Source: Steinernema hermaphroditum
Lineage: Eukaryota; Nematoda; Chromadorea; Rhabditida; Steinernematidae
Direction: 5' to 3'
Assembly: GCA_030435675.1 (NCBI GenBank)
Contig: CM059621.1
Coordinates: 7,626,001-7,690,000 of the forward strand
DNA: 64,000 bases
The stretch's first letter is position 1. Each line of letters opens with the position of its first letter. Made by a program: the position numbers and the translations under genes. The notes under the pieces were generated by a model, which searched no databases, was not told the DNA's origin, and was given only the letters and a program-made list of their open reading frames with translations. Positions 47,726 through 57,190 of the stretch are shown here, in pieces.

Positions 47726-47867
47726 GCTGATTGACACTAACGCGATGAATGGATGCGCCAATTTCATGAATGCCCGACGCCTCTCTCACTTCTGCCGCTA
47801 AGAGGTCATCAGACTCAGCCCTCCTTCCTTCCATCTTTCCGGCAACACACCGTTCGCACTTCGGAGT
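47726..47867 (-). promoter_or_regulatory. Upstream block shared by the two half-DSL genes (copy B)
   Basis: Directly upstream of gene B. It aligns with 53066-53175 upstream of gene A: ctgatt next to the ATG, then gcgatgaatg, atgcc, gcgcctctc-type, ccttccatctttcc and gttcgcac in the same order. It is either leftover from the duplication or a conserved control region. Confidence 0.5.
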
Positions 47868-49513
47868 AACTGGAGTCCTAATGGAGAGGGCAGATCCAGA
47901 TGGTTTGTAGGAAGCCCTCGAGCGAGAACGGATCGTGCTCTGAATCGATTTGCGCAGTAGGAGTGGTGAGAAAGTCGTAAACAGGGTGAAGACGACCAAA
48001 TTTCAATGTGTCAAGATCGGTCACAATAGATTTTAACGAACAACAACTGAATTATGACGAAACGAACATAGTCTTGTTAGCGCCTCGATTCTGCGAACAT
48101 AATCAATAAGATGAAGATTTATAAGAAATTGATTCATATGCCACATTATATGTAGTGGTTGCAAACGAATGGCTTTGAACGATCTGAAAACTGAAAGATC
48201 ACTCCAGGTAGTCACGCTAGAAGTTCGTTTTCTAGCTATTTTCATGAAGGTCTAAGAAGAACAATTTCCAAATGGTAACACTCTTCTTAAATTTCAGTCA
48301 TAAAAGAGAGCCGGTGTTGACATGGACAAGAACGACCAGTAAACAATATTAAAAAAGTAATATCTATTCTCCCACAATTAATGTCGCTTAATTTCAGTCA
48401 CTATTTTTTAATTATAAATACAACAGCTTCAATCAACTTCAATCAATAAAATACAACAACAGGTTTCCACCATTGTTGGGCACTACTTGAGCTCACTTTG
48501 TGGGCCGCGCTTTTGGTCTAATTGTATTTGACCTCTTTATCTTATTTTGAGTGGTTTCCTCTGGGAGCATCATTTATAGCACCGACGAGAGTAAGAAAGA
48601 GTTAATAGAGTGCTCTATGGAGAGAAAATCAGAATCTGTCAACTCAAAATGGAGAGTCATTCTGAAGGTCAACTTGCACTCTCCATAAGATTGAACGTCG
48701 CCTATATTCAAGAACATTGTGCATAATACAATACTTTTTAATAAACAATAACAATTTGTGTCTTTCTGGGACCTCTTTAAGGTCTTTTATTCTTTTTTTT
48801 TACGGGTTCATACCCTTGGATTATCGGCTAGCAACAGTGTCAAGACTTAAATGACGAATGCCTCTGTTCCTCCTGGAATCATATAATCAATTTCTGATAT
48901 TATACAGTGTGCTTAGGTTTGTCGGATTTTTCGGATAAAAGAGATGCCGTTCATCGCTTCACTCAATTAGGCAAAGTTGGCGAAGCGGTGAAGAGCTTCT
49001 TCACGCCTGTGCGATAGTAGGGCGATACCGCCAGGTCAATGGTATGTGATAACTTATGATGTGAGGGACCGCAAAAGTATATCCAGGTGGTCGAGATTAT
49101 TTTAAAACCGTAGAACTCATCCCGCTGTATCTTTTGTGACTGATTGAGACGAAAGGAAACGTTGAGATGGTACAGATGTCCCTTTGGTGACTGATGTTGT
49201 TTAGAACACAGTAGGCTAGAGTTCCAGAAATTGAGGAATTGAGAGTTTCACCGCCAACGACAGACAGAAACATCCTCTGTAATAAATGTTTAAGCCATAG
49301 TTTCAAAGCTGACAACGTAAGAGTGTAACACGACGTTGGAAAGGCACACTTTCAGCATTTGACTGTAAAAGTCCCTCACTCCCTTAACGTCCGATGTTTT
49401 TCTTCTTCCTGTGTCCATATGAACGGGCTTGGGTGGCGCGGAGTTTGAACCACTGTATTGTCTTAGATTTTGAAAAATAGATGTATTTCATAAACAAGTT
49501 CTGTACATATATC
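47868..49513. other. Intergenic upstream of gene B, downstream of the Notch-like gene
   Basis: AT-rich with no supported exon. It contains the second copy of dispersed repeat B (48541-48620). No canonical AATAAA for the Notch-like gene was seen close to its stop. Confidence 0.4.
48541..48620 (+). repeat. Dispersed repeat B, copy 2
   Basis: Same-orientation relative of 30712-30800, matching at tttcctctgg, catcattta, gtaaga and agagtgctctatg. Confidence 0.45.
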
Positions 49514-51792
49514 TCAGAAATTCGAGGAAAGTATCGGATGAGAAGCGCCGTAGTGACCGAATGCCGGAGGATAAGAGGGCGCAGGTAGGAAGTTTGGAGT
49601 GAGATAGGATTGCTTCTGTGAGACGGGAATCGACGCGGGTGGTGGTGAGAAGCCACCGAAAGGGTTCGTTTGGTAGGTGGTACAGTAGTTCGGAACACTC
49701 GGTGGCGAGAAGTAGGCGTACATGGGCTCTGGGGTGTAGTAAGAAGGAGGATAGGGGCTCGGTTCCGGCGACAGGTAAGGATTCAAGTTCATCTGTGGTG
49801 CGTGTTGGGGATATTGCGTATTGTGAACCTGTAGAGAAGGGTTACAGAGCGCCAAAGAGCTTCTTCCTACCGTTTGCTGGGCCAATAAGGTGTTGGAATT
49901 CAGTTCCTGAAGCGCAGGCCTCTTCTGGTCCGCTCCCTTGAGGCTCTCCCCACTGGGCCTCTTTCGGCCCTTCTGTGGCCGGCTCGGCACTCTGCTCAAG
50001 TAGTCCGCCAGTTCCGAGAACCCATTCGCGTGGGCGTAGATCTCTGCCGTCTTCTTCATGTCGTCCTCGACGCTTTTGTCGGCTCCTAAGCGGATCAGCT
50101 CCTCGCATGCCTGCCCGTTACCGTACTCTGCGGCCACGATCAGTGGCGTCTTCCCGTGGATGTCGACCGCGTTCACTTCGAACTTGTCCCCTGATTCCAG
50201 CGAAGTCGTCGAGAAGAGAACGATCGCGGCCACGTTGCCGGACTGGGCGGCAAAGTGGAGCGCCGTCCTCCGCTGGAAGTTCATCATCGCGGCGAGACCC
50301 GAGAAGGATAGGCGTGCGCCGTGTCCAAGCAGGAGGCGACCCATCTTGGCGTCGAAGACGAACTTCGCATAGAGCATCAGCGCCGAGCAGTTATCGGAGT
50401 CGACGGCATCGACGTTTCCGATTCTTCGAGTGGAGAGGAGCGCCGAGACGGCTACCGTATTACTGGATAAGACAGCACGGTGGAGGGGAGTCCGCTGGGA
50501 AAAATCGGCGATGTTGGGGTCGGCGCCGCGCTTGAGGAACTCCTCTTGAAGGCGCACGAAGTGTCGGTCGACGGCGATGGCGACGGCGGTCAATCCGTCG
50601 CTGTTCTGTGCGTCCAGGGAACTGAGCTCGGAGACCCGCTGAAGGAGAGAGTCCTCGTCGTTGGATCTCATCATGTCGGAGAGGAGAGGTTCTTCATGGT
50701 GCAGGTTGAGGAAGGCGGAGACGGCCGCGGAGATGTCGGTGGCGCCCTTCTTCCAGTTGGGGTTTATGAGGAAGGGAGTTTCGGGTGTCGAGTAGACGAC
50801 CTGGGAAGCGGTCTTCCTTTGGACGTATCCGGTGACGAGGGCGGCGACGACGACCACCGCGAAGAGACCGGCGCAGCCAAGGAACAACGTTAAGCCGAAG
50901 ACGCCCTGAGGCGGCGCTCTTCTCATGGGTCCTTGGACCACCGCTGATGGGATGGGAAGGTCGAAGACCTGAAGGATAAACGCTCATTTCTTCGAAGTCT
51001 ATAGAGGTTGTTACCTTGGAGTAGTCCACGATCCTACCGGTTTGTTTCAGGAGCTCCGTGTAGTTGAGAGATTCTGTTGGGGACCAAACGACTTTGACAC
51101 TCGTGAAGTTGCCTTCCAGATGGTTCGGATCGACCAGCCCTGGACTCAGAAGTTAGCTTTCTGTTGACTTTGCTGTACTCACCGAAAGTCGCTTTCTGCT
51201 CAGGATCGTATTCGTAGATTGCGTCATGGCCGGTTTCTTCGTTCTTCAAGATGTCGATGCTGACTTGGGTTATCTGTCTTATCTTCGATTTGATCCTCTG
51301 CTCGCCCTCCTTGAACTCTTTGGGGGACATCGCCACGATGGTGGCGATCGAGTCGGGCAGCTGTCCCTCACAATCGCCGAAGTCGAACATGCACTGCGGG
51401 TTGTTGCATTCGGGATCGCAGACTCCGTTGGCCGCGTTAAGAGTGCACTTCTTGAAGTCAGGGCAGTTCAGAAGACTGCTGAACTGGCATCGATCCCCAC
51501 TCGTCCATATCGGGCACTGACATTTGGGCACTCTAAAAGTCGAGGTTTGGAAAGGATCTACAAACTCGGATTACCCGTCGTCGTCGTTGCAGATCCCCTC
51601 GTAGCAATGGTAGTTGGAGCAGTTCTTCGGTGGAGAAACGGCGATTTCGCAGAGTTTTCCCACGAAGCCTTCGGGGCATTTGCAGTAGAATTCGCCCTGG
51701 GCAGGGGTGCACACGGCGCCATTGTGACAATCCAGGTCGCAGGCCGAAACGCCACACAGAAGGAGAAGGGAGAGGAGGACGATCTCCTTCAT
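49514..51792 (-). CDS. Miniature Notch (LIN-12/GLP-1 type) receptor
   Basis: Five exons in transcript order: 51792-51575, 51532-51183, 51139-51015, 50968-49871 and 49828-49514, giving 701 residues, about half the size of LIN-12 or GLP-1. Order: signal peptide (1-17), two six-Cys EGF repeats (about 18-48 and 58-88), one LNR (about 96-126, CTLNAANGVCDPECNNPQC then DFGDC), a NOD-like segment (about 127-175, AMSPKEFKEGEQRIKSKI), a membrane span (about 253-279), ankyrin repeats (about 350-560, with TPLHRAV, RTALHFAAQSGN and GKTPLIVAAEYGNG), a basic NLS-like stretch (561-582) and a Pro/Tyr-rich tail. C. elegans LIN-12 and GLP-1 have 13 and 10 EGF repeats and three LNRs, so the outside part is drastically reduced while the signalling part is kept. 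No clear furin site was seen. Intron 49829-49870 (42 nt) is in frame without a stop. It lies between two DSL-like paralogues on the same strand. Confidence 0.88.
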
Positions 51793-51969
51793 GGCATCGA
51801 ATGATGGAGACTGACTCCCCGTCCCCAGAACCGAACCATCCTCGGTGCGACAAAGTGCCCCTGGAAGTGCCCCGAAGTGTTGACGGTCGATGGCATCGAT
51901 TCGTGACAATGCGATCAGAAAATCCGACAACTTTGACATGAGAGCGTGTGAATTGGAGAGCTCGCCCTG

Positions 51970-51976
51970 TTCCCAT
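51970..51976 (-). promoter_or_regulatory. Candidate LAG-1/CSL binding site
   Basis: ATGGGAA on the minus strand, 178 bp upstream of the receptor start codon. Autoregulation by LAG-1 is known for C. elegans lin-12, so the position is suggestive, but a chance match is quite possible. Confidence 0.25.
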
Positions 51977-52119
51977 GGATGTGTGAAAAGGCGTTTCGAA
52001 AGCCCACGAATGGAGATCAACGAATCCTGTCTTGACCGTTTTCTCCAAACATGTCCAAGCTGATCAGAGAACCCATGAGATGGAAGTGAAACTTTCATGT
52101 ACAGTATATTTTTGTTTTC

Positions 52120-52125
52120 TTTATT
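52120..52125 (-). terminator. Poly(A) signal of half-DSL gene A
   Basis: AATAAA on the minus strand, about 32 nt after the stop codon. Confidence 0.55.
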
Positions 52126-52156
52126 TGTTCATCTAAACTTTCCAAAAACCCACCCC

Positions 52157-53064
52157 TCATTCACACTCGTTGATTTCTTTCACTTCGACGGCAATCCTTC
52201 CTACTGTATCTTCTGAATCTTCGCCAGAAGAAAGGGACGAAGTCAATGTGGCGACACTAACTTGGGAACCCTGTAAATGCGCATCGATGTGGAGCTCGAT
52301 TACTCTCAAGGTTACCGTTTCTGGATCATCGTGGAGGGCGTGGAGATTCGTTCTTCGGCTACACAATCTGTAGAGGAGGAAAGCGACGGAGAAGGTCACT
52401 GCGATGAGAACCAGAGCCAGAGCAGGGAAGAAAAAATATGGGACGATCTCATGTGATTCCGATGGTTGATTGGATGGATCCGCTGGAGTTGGGGTGGTCG
52501 TCGTGACCTCCGGAGTGGTCACAACCTTGTCGCAGTGGATTCCGTAGAATCCTTCTTCACAGAAGAAGCGGTGACGCAGTGTAAGAGTGAAGAACCCGAA
52601 CTTGTGGGTTTCCTGTTTCCACTCGTGAGGCTGGAACAGTTGGTCGTCCGTGTTTTGAATGTGGTGGTATGTCAGATTGAGCGAATTTCGGAAGTGCAGC
52701 TCCAAGCGGTACCCATTCTAAAAGCAGCGCATCTTGAAGCGATCACCAGTCGTGAACTAACCCAATATCCAGGTCTTTTGTCGAATATGATAGAGTTAGA
52801 CGATTTTCCCAATCTAAGCTCTACAGTAGCGCTGTCTTCGCAGGCATAAGTGTCGTTGAGGCAGATTTCGAGTTTATAAGTGTCTCGCCCTTCCTCTCGG
52901 GCGGCGATCCGTTCATCTACTTCGTAGCCGACTTGGTCGATCTCGAAAACTCCTTTCGCCGTAGTGGGGGTCTAAAGGAGCCAGTCATTCAGGAATCGAC
53001 CGAAGGGACATACCCAGAGGAAGGACAGGAAGAACAGGAGCGCGGTAAAGCGACGGGCAACCAT
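52157..53064 (-). CDS. DSL-ligand-like membrane protein with truncated DSL domain (A)
   Basis: Three exons in transcript order: 53064-53014, 52971-52762 and 52717-52157, giving 273 residues. Signal peptide (MVARRFTALLFFLSFLW, the whole first exon), then an N-terminal domain starting KGVFEIDQVGYEV, much like the GVFEL opening of the MNNL/C2 domain of Notch ligands, with one Cys pair (CLNDTYAC). A Trp, 19 residues and LRHRFFCEEGFYGIHC form the first part of a DSL domain. The domain stops there and a Thr/Pro stalk follows, then a membrane span (FFFPALALVLIAVTFSVAFLL) and a long cytoplasmic tail. The layout matches gene B, whose exon 3 region is split by two extra introns. Canonical DSL domains have six cysteines; this has two. 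Receptor binding by the truncated module is inferred, not shown. Confidence 0.82.
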
Positions 53065-53065
53065 T

Positions 53066-53175
53066 GCTGATTAGCACAAGGGCGATGAATGAATTCCGCC
53101 GATCTCAAATGCCTGGCGCCTCTCACCTCGCCTCCTTTCCATCTTTCCGCCCACTAAACCGCGTTCGCACCTCTC
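53066..53175 (-). promoter_or_regulatory. Upstream block shared by the two half-DSL genes (copy A)
   Basis: Aligns with 47726-47867, sharing the same ordered short blocks next to the start codon. Confidence 0.5.
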
Positions 53176-55174
53176 TTTTGGGCCGAGCTTCCGTTTTCGT
53201 CGGAAGCTAAGAGGTTGGACTAAGGGTCGGAACCGTGTTTGGCATCGTTTTCTTTGAAAAGATGTGTGGTCCTGATCGGAAGCACAGTCGGCCATGTATG
53301 ACGATGGCATCGTTAATCCTACGAATGACAAATAAGACAAATCAGTATAGAATAGCTTTTTCATACTGTAACTCACCGCCAAGTTTGCATCAGATCACTT
53401 ACAGAACTCATTTAAAATTGCCTATCCGACATAGCCATGTGCCAGTTGACGGACGATGCCGTTATTTTTCGGGCGAAACAGGTAGCTGTTGGAAAGAGGA
53501 CTGTACTGTATGTGAGGACTGCATCAACAGCGAACAATAATGGCTTTAAATAGCCGTTGGAGGGCTCTTGGTCCACGAAATGACAATTTATACTCCTAAA
53601 ACACACTCTGGCACACATTAGTCACAAGCAGGTAAATATTATGGTATCCCAAAAGTTTCGAAAAGAAAAGGAACGGACACTTTTCATCATTACTTGTTTC
53701 TTGGCATTTTCTCGGCATGTCAAACGCCGAAGATCACATTTATGAGCTCTCTTTTTGCATACAAAGGGATACTCTGAGCCGCATTGATCATTGTACCACT
53801 GTTTTCCGATGCCGAAATAATGTGCCTGGAGATATCAGGATAGTCCGGTCAAACGGACTGAAAGCTGAAAACACCCTCCGCATTGTTCTTCGACGATCCA
53901 CTCGGTGTAGGACCATTTAGATCAATCGGACCAGGCGAAAGTGTTCTTCTGATAGGGGGATTGGGCACCTCTTGGCATTTCCTTTTTAGATTATCTTCAC
54001 GCATTAAAGGCTAGATGGTATCCGATGTTGCCCTTTGGGTAGGAAATTTATCACGCTTTCTTATATCATTTTTACAACTGATTTTGGACCTCTTGTCGTA
54101 AAAGACATTTCTGAGTTGAATTGTGAGGAATGTAGAACATGCAGGCTGACAGCACGGGTACATTTGCGTACATAGTACTTGTGACTCTCAGTTATAATCG
54201 ATTCCACGATTCAGACTCTCAGAAGCCGCTACGGACATTTCACCCCCAGATGTAGGCCTCCTTCCCTAAGCCGCTGACCTTCTTCAGCTTCCCATTCTCC
54301 CACCATTCTTCCCGATGCCCTTCTTGAGCTTGTTGTCTTAATATCAAAGAATTCGTTTTATTTCAGTGTTCTCCCCCATTAGCTTTCTGATTTTTCATAA
54401 CACAAGTGCTAACCAACAATAGAAGACAAACCGCCTCACTTGACACTTAACCCGGCTACCGAAAGGCCGAGTGGACGCATTTCGCGCCTTCACGTGACCA
54501 GGGTCATGAATGGACACACTTGGCGCCTTTACGGCACGACGATCGCACATTTACACTAAAGTTGCAGTACATATGGAAAGAATGTTATAAAATGCGAAAA
54601 TTGAAACAGAGGCGATAGATGCATGCCATATATATGCTCTTCCACATTCCACAAGATTCAATTCAGTAATAGCTTTTACGGAAAGAAATCCAAAATCAGT
54701 TGAGGATACGAAAAACTTGTCTTTGGATCACTGAACCGTTTAGAACATTGACTGTTGTAATATTAGAAGTCTGACAGTGCGATTCCCATTATGGACATTT
54801 ATCTGTGGTTATCGAGGCGTTGGTGCCAGCACAAATTCAAACAGAACCTGGCTTGAGGTTGTTGGATAATGTTATGTTTATCTGTTTACCTCGCCGACAA
54901 AAATAGATTCCCGGACCGTATTTGACTCCGTTTGGTCGCCGAGCACATAGACACCCTCTGTTTGCCAAGTGTATTAGTGTTCGATCGGTGTCCGAAGATC
55001 AGCATCGCCCTCACTTCGAGTGATTATCCGCGAGCCAGGCGGAAGTTGTGCGCAACTTTGGAAAACAGCCGAAAAACGGACGGCCTGTTTGTCGTGTCCG
55101 TCCGCGCCGCCGACCCGCCGGCGTCTTCGCTACTTAACCCCGACGGCCGAGTTTCTCGGAGTCCACTTTGAAGA
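53176..55174. other. Intergenic, one duplicated fragment
   Basis: No supported gene. It holds a degenerate copy of part of the downstream secreted-protein gene (54208-54325, listed separately). The last 250 bp should contain that gene's promoter. Confidence 0.4.
54208..54325 (+). pseudogene. Duplicated fragment of the Cys/Pro-rich secreted protein gene
   Basis: This aligns with 56498-56635, covering the end of exon 3 (frame IQTLR-R), the short intron with its GTAGGCCTCC donor and CTTCTTCAG acceptor, and the start of exon 4. The copy has substitutions and a gap of about seven bases. It ends abruptly at both sides. Because it includes the intron it arose from DNA duplication, not retrotransposition. 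Confidence 0.7.
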
Positions 55175-57096
55175 ATGGACTTCGCGCTCCCCCTTCTGCT
55201 CCTCTCGGCTGGACTGCTCGTCGGCTCCGAGGAGACCCCGAACATCGACGAGCAGTCGATCACCGGCATTACGGTAATAAACAAGGCCGGCCGAGATCTC
55301 CTCCGGAGACGTTTCCCGCCCAGACCCCGATTCGAGTGCGCTGAGTGGGGTGACTGGCGGAACGCGACCTGCTGGTGGCCCTCTCAGGCCTGGGAAGAGC
55401 TCCCCGAAGCATGCACCTTCGTGCCCGTGAGCCCTAAATGGCCCGACTACCTCAAGAAGGTAAGAAGTGTTTCGAGGAGAGATTCGAAGTGGGTTTCAGC
55501 TTGTGGAGTCAAAGGCCAAGGAAAAGTACGATGTGATCCAGGCGGAGTACAAGGCCAGAGGAGCGCCTCCTCGATGCGGTTTCTGCTCGCGTAGCTTCAA
55601 GTGTCGCACCCGGAACTCGACGGACGACTCTCCTTTCTGCCCGTGAGTCGATCTGATGTACCGTAACCTCCAAGGGAGTATGCGTTAATCGGCCAAAAGT
55701 ACTCATTGTGGCGGACAACCGATTTCTGCTTGGAAAAATGATTGTTATGTCTGCATTGCCTATCTGACAGACACACAAGGACTAGTCCTTTGGGATACAC
55801 GTTCTAAAGGCGCCATCCTAATAGCCTGCTTCCAGGCGGAAACAAGTTCTGGACGTCCCCTCGGAATGCAACGATTCGGCACCTTGCCTCATCTCACGCG
55901 AGAAGGGAGGATGTCCTCCGCCCCTCTTCCTTAACCACAACCGAATCCGCCGAATCCGGGACCTCATCGAGCGGAAGGAGCACCAGAAGGTGATGGAAGA
56001 GCTTCTGGCCGCCCAGGCGCCCCCGAAGGAGGACCGCGGAGGCTTCGAAGCGAGCGACCCTCTGCCCTGGGAAGCGCGTCCTCGTGTCAAGCGGGATTCG
56101 ATGATCGACGACGACAGCGCCTTCGAGAAGATACAGTACGATTTTTGGAGCTCTCCCTTCGCCGATGTTTTCGCGCCGAGACCAGTTTCCGATGAATTCC
56201 CCACTCGGGGAGACCTCAGGATGATGGCACGTCCCGTTCGCCCTCTCCTTCCGATGCCTCAGATAGGTAATCTACCCATGGGCAACCCTCAGATGCTGCC
56301 TCCACCCATGCCACCCATGGGCAGCCCTCAGATGCCGCCTCCACCCATGCCACCCATGGGCAACCCTCAGATTCCGGCTCCGGGGCATCGTCTTCCGATG
56401 CGCCCCATGCGTAGACTCCCGAAGCCCTCCTTCGGATCTCCGGAGCAGTCGGCGCTCAACGGACCACCGCCGCCCTTCCTGATGAACGACCACGCGACGA
56501 TTCAGACTCTCAGAAGACGCCACGGACCTTTCGGCCCTCAGATGTAGGCCTCCTTCCGGGTGCCCCAAACCTCTTACCTTCTTCAGCCTCCCATTCCCCC
56601 GTCATCCTTTCTTCCCGATGCCCTTCTTCCCACCGCCGCCGCTTCCTCTTCCACGACCTCGTCCCCACTTCCGGCGTCCGCCGCCTCCTCCTCCGGCTGT
56701 CCAGTTCATCCACGAACTCGTCCACGGGACTACTTGCGCTAGGTACCATTGTTCTTCCTTCTTCCACTTGGGCTTCATTTCAGTCGACTCGACGTATGCA
56801 TGTGCTGCTGCGGCCACTTTGTCCCCAATATCATAAAGGGAACCTGTGAGGACATCACGAAGATCCTTCCGGGAATCGATAAGGTGGTGGACGACCTTGT
56901 TGAGAAATCGAAGAACGGACCAGTGGACTCGACAGATTCCGGGGAGGACGAGGGGTCCACCGAGGACGGACCTTCTCCTGCTAATGAAGATCCCCCGACT
57001 AGCGATAACGATGTAATCGTGAAGCCGAACACACAGAAGCTGAAGCTCAAACCGACCGCCAAGTTCCTCAAGGAAGTAGGAGACTTCAGAATGTGA
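55175..57096 (+). CDS. Large secreted Cys- and Pro-rich protein, unknown
   Basis: Five exons (55175-55459, 55500-55642, 55836-56543, 56587-56742, 56784-57096) give 534 residues. A signal peptide (about 1-18) leads to a Cys/Trp-rich domain (CAEWGDWRNATCWW, RCGFCSRSFKC) of about 190 residues with N-glycosylation sites. A charged linker follows, then a Met/Pro/Gly-rich region with 13-residue tandem repeats, then an almost pure Pro/Phe/Arg segment, and a C-terminal part opening with a Cys cluster (VCMCCCGHF) and an acidic Ser/Asp tail. No membrane span is seen after the signal, so it should be extracellular, perhaps matrix or cuticle. A stop codon at the end of exon 3 is skipped by a 43-nt intron; if that intron is kept, a 379-residue form results. 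The duplicated fragment at 54208 supports this exon-intron border. I recognise no family. Confidence 0.75.
56278..56394 (+). repeat. 39-bp coding tandem repeat
   Basis: Three units of 39 bp inside exon 3, each encoding a 13-residue unit like MGNPQMLPPPMPP; the third is diverged. Two units are nearly identical at DNA level, so copy number may vary between strains. Confidence 0.85.
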
Positions 57097-57128
57097 GCAA
57101 TCCTGTTTCCTACTCGAATACGCGGTAT

Positions 57129-57134
57129 AATAAA
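57129..57134 (+). terminator. Poly(A) signal of the secreted Cys/Pro-rich gene
   Basis: AATAAA 32 nt after the stop on the same strand, in the short space before the converging gene. Confidence 0.5.
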
Positions 57135-57190
57135 AAAGTTAATTAATTAATACAATAATGTAAGAAACAAACCAACAATTTACATTTACA

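Larger units (their letters stand above)
51793..52156. promoter_or_regulatory. Upstream region of the miniature Notch gene
   Basis: 364 bp between the stop of gene A and the start of the receptor, both on the minus strand. It carries gene A's poly(A) signal at 52120 and a candidate LAG-1 site at 51970. The short spacing allows either a separate promoter or a polycistronic unit. Confidence 0.45.

Noticed and set aside
53235..53920. Plus-strand frames upstream of the secreted gene
   Set aside because: Short, unrelated to known families and without matching splice sites.
56545..56547. Ending the secreted Cys/Pro-rich protein at this stop
   Set aside because: The stop lies inside a 43-nt intron with good donor and acceptor; downstream exons continue in phase. 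It may still be used if the intron is retained.
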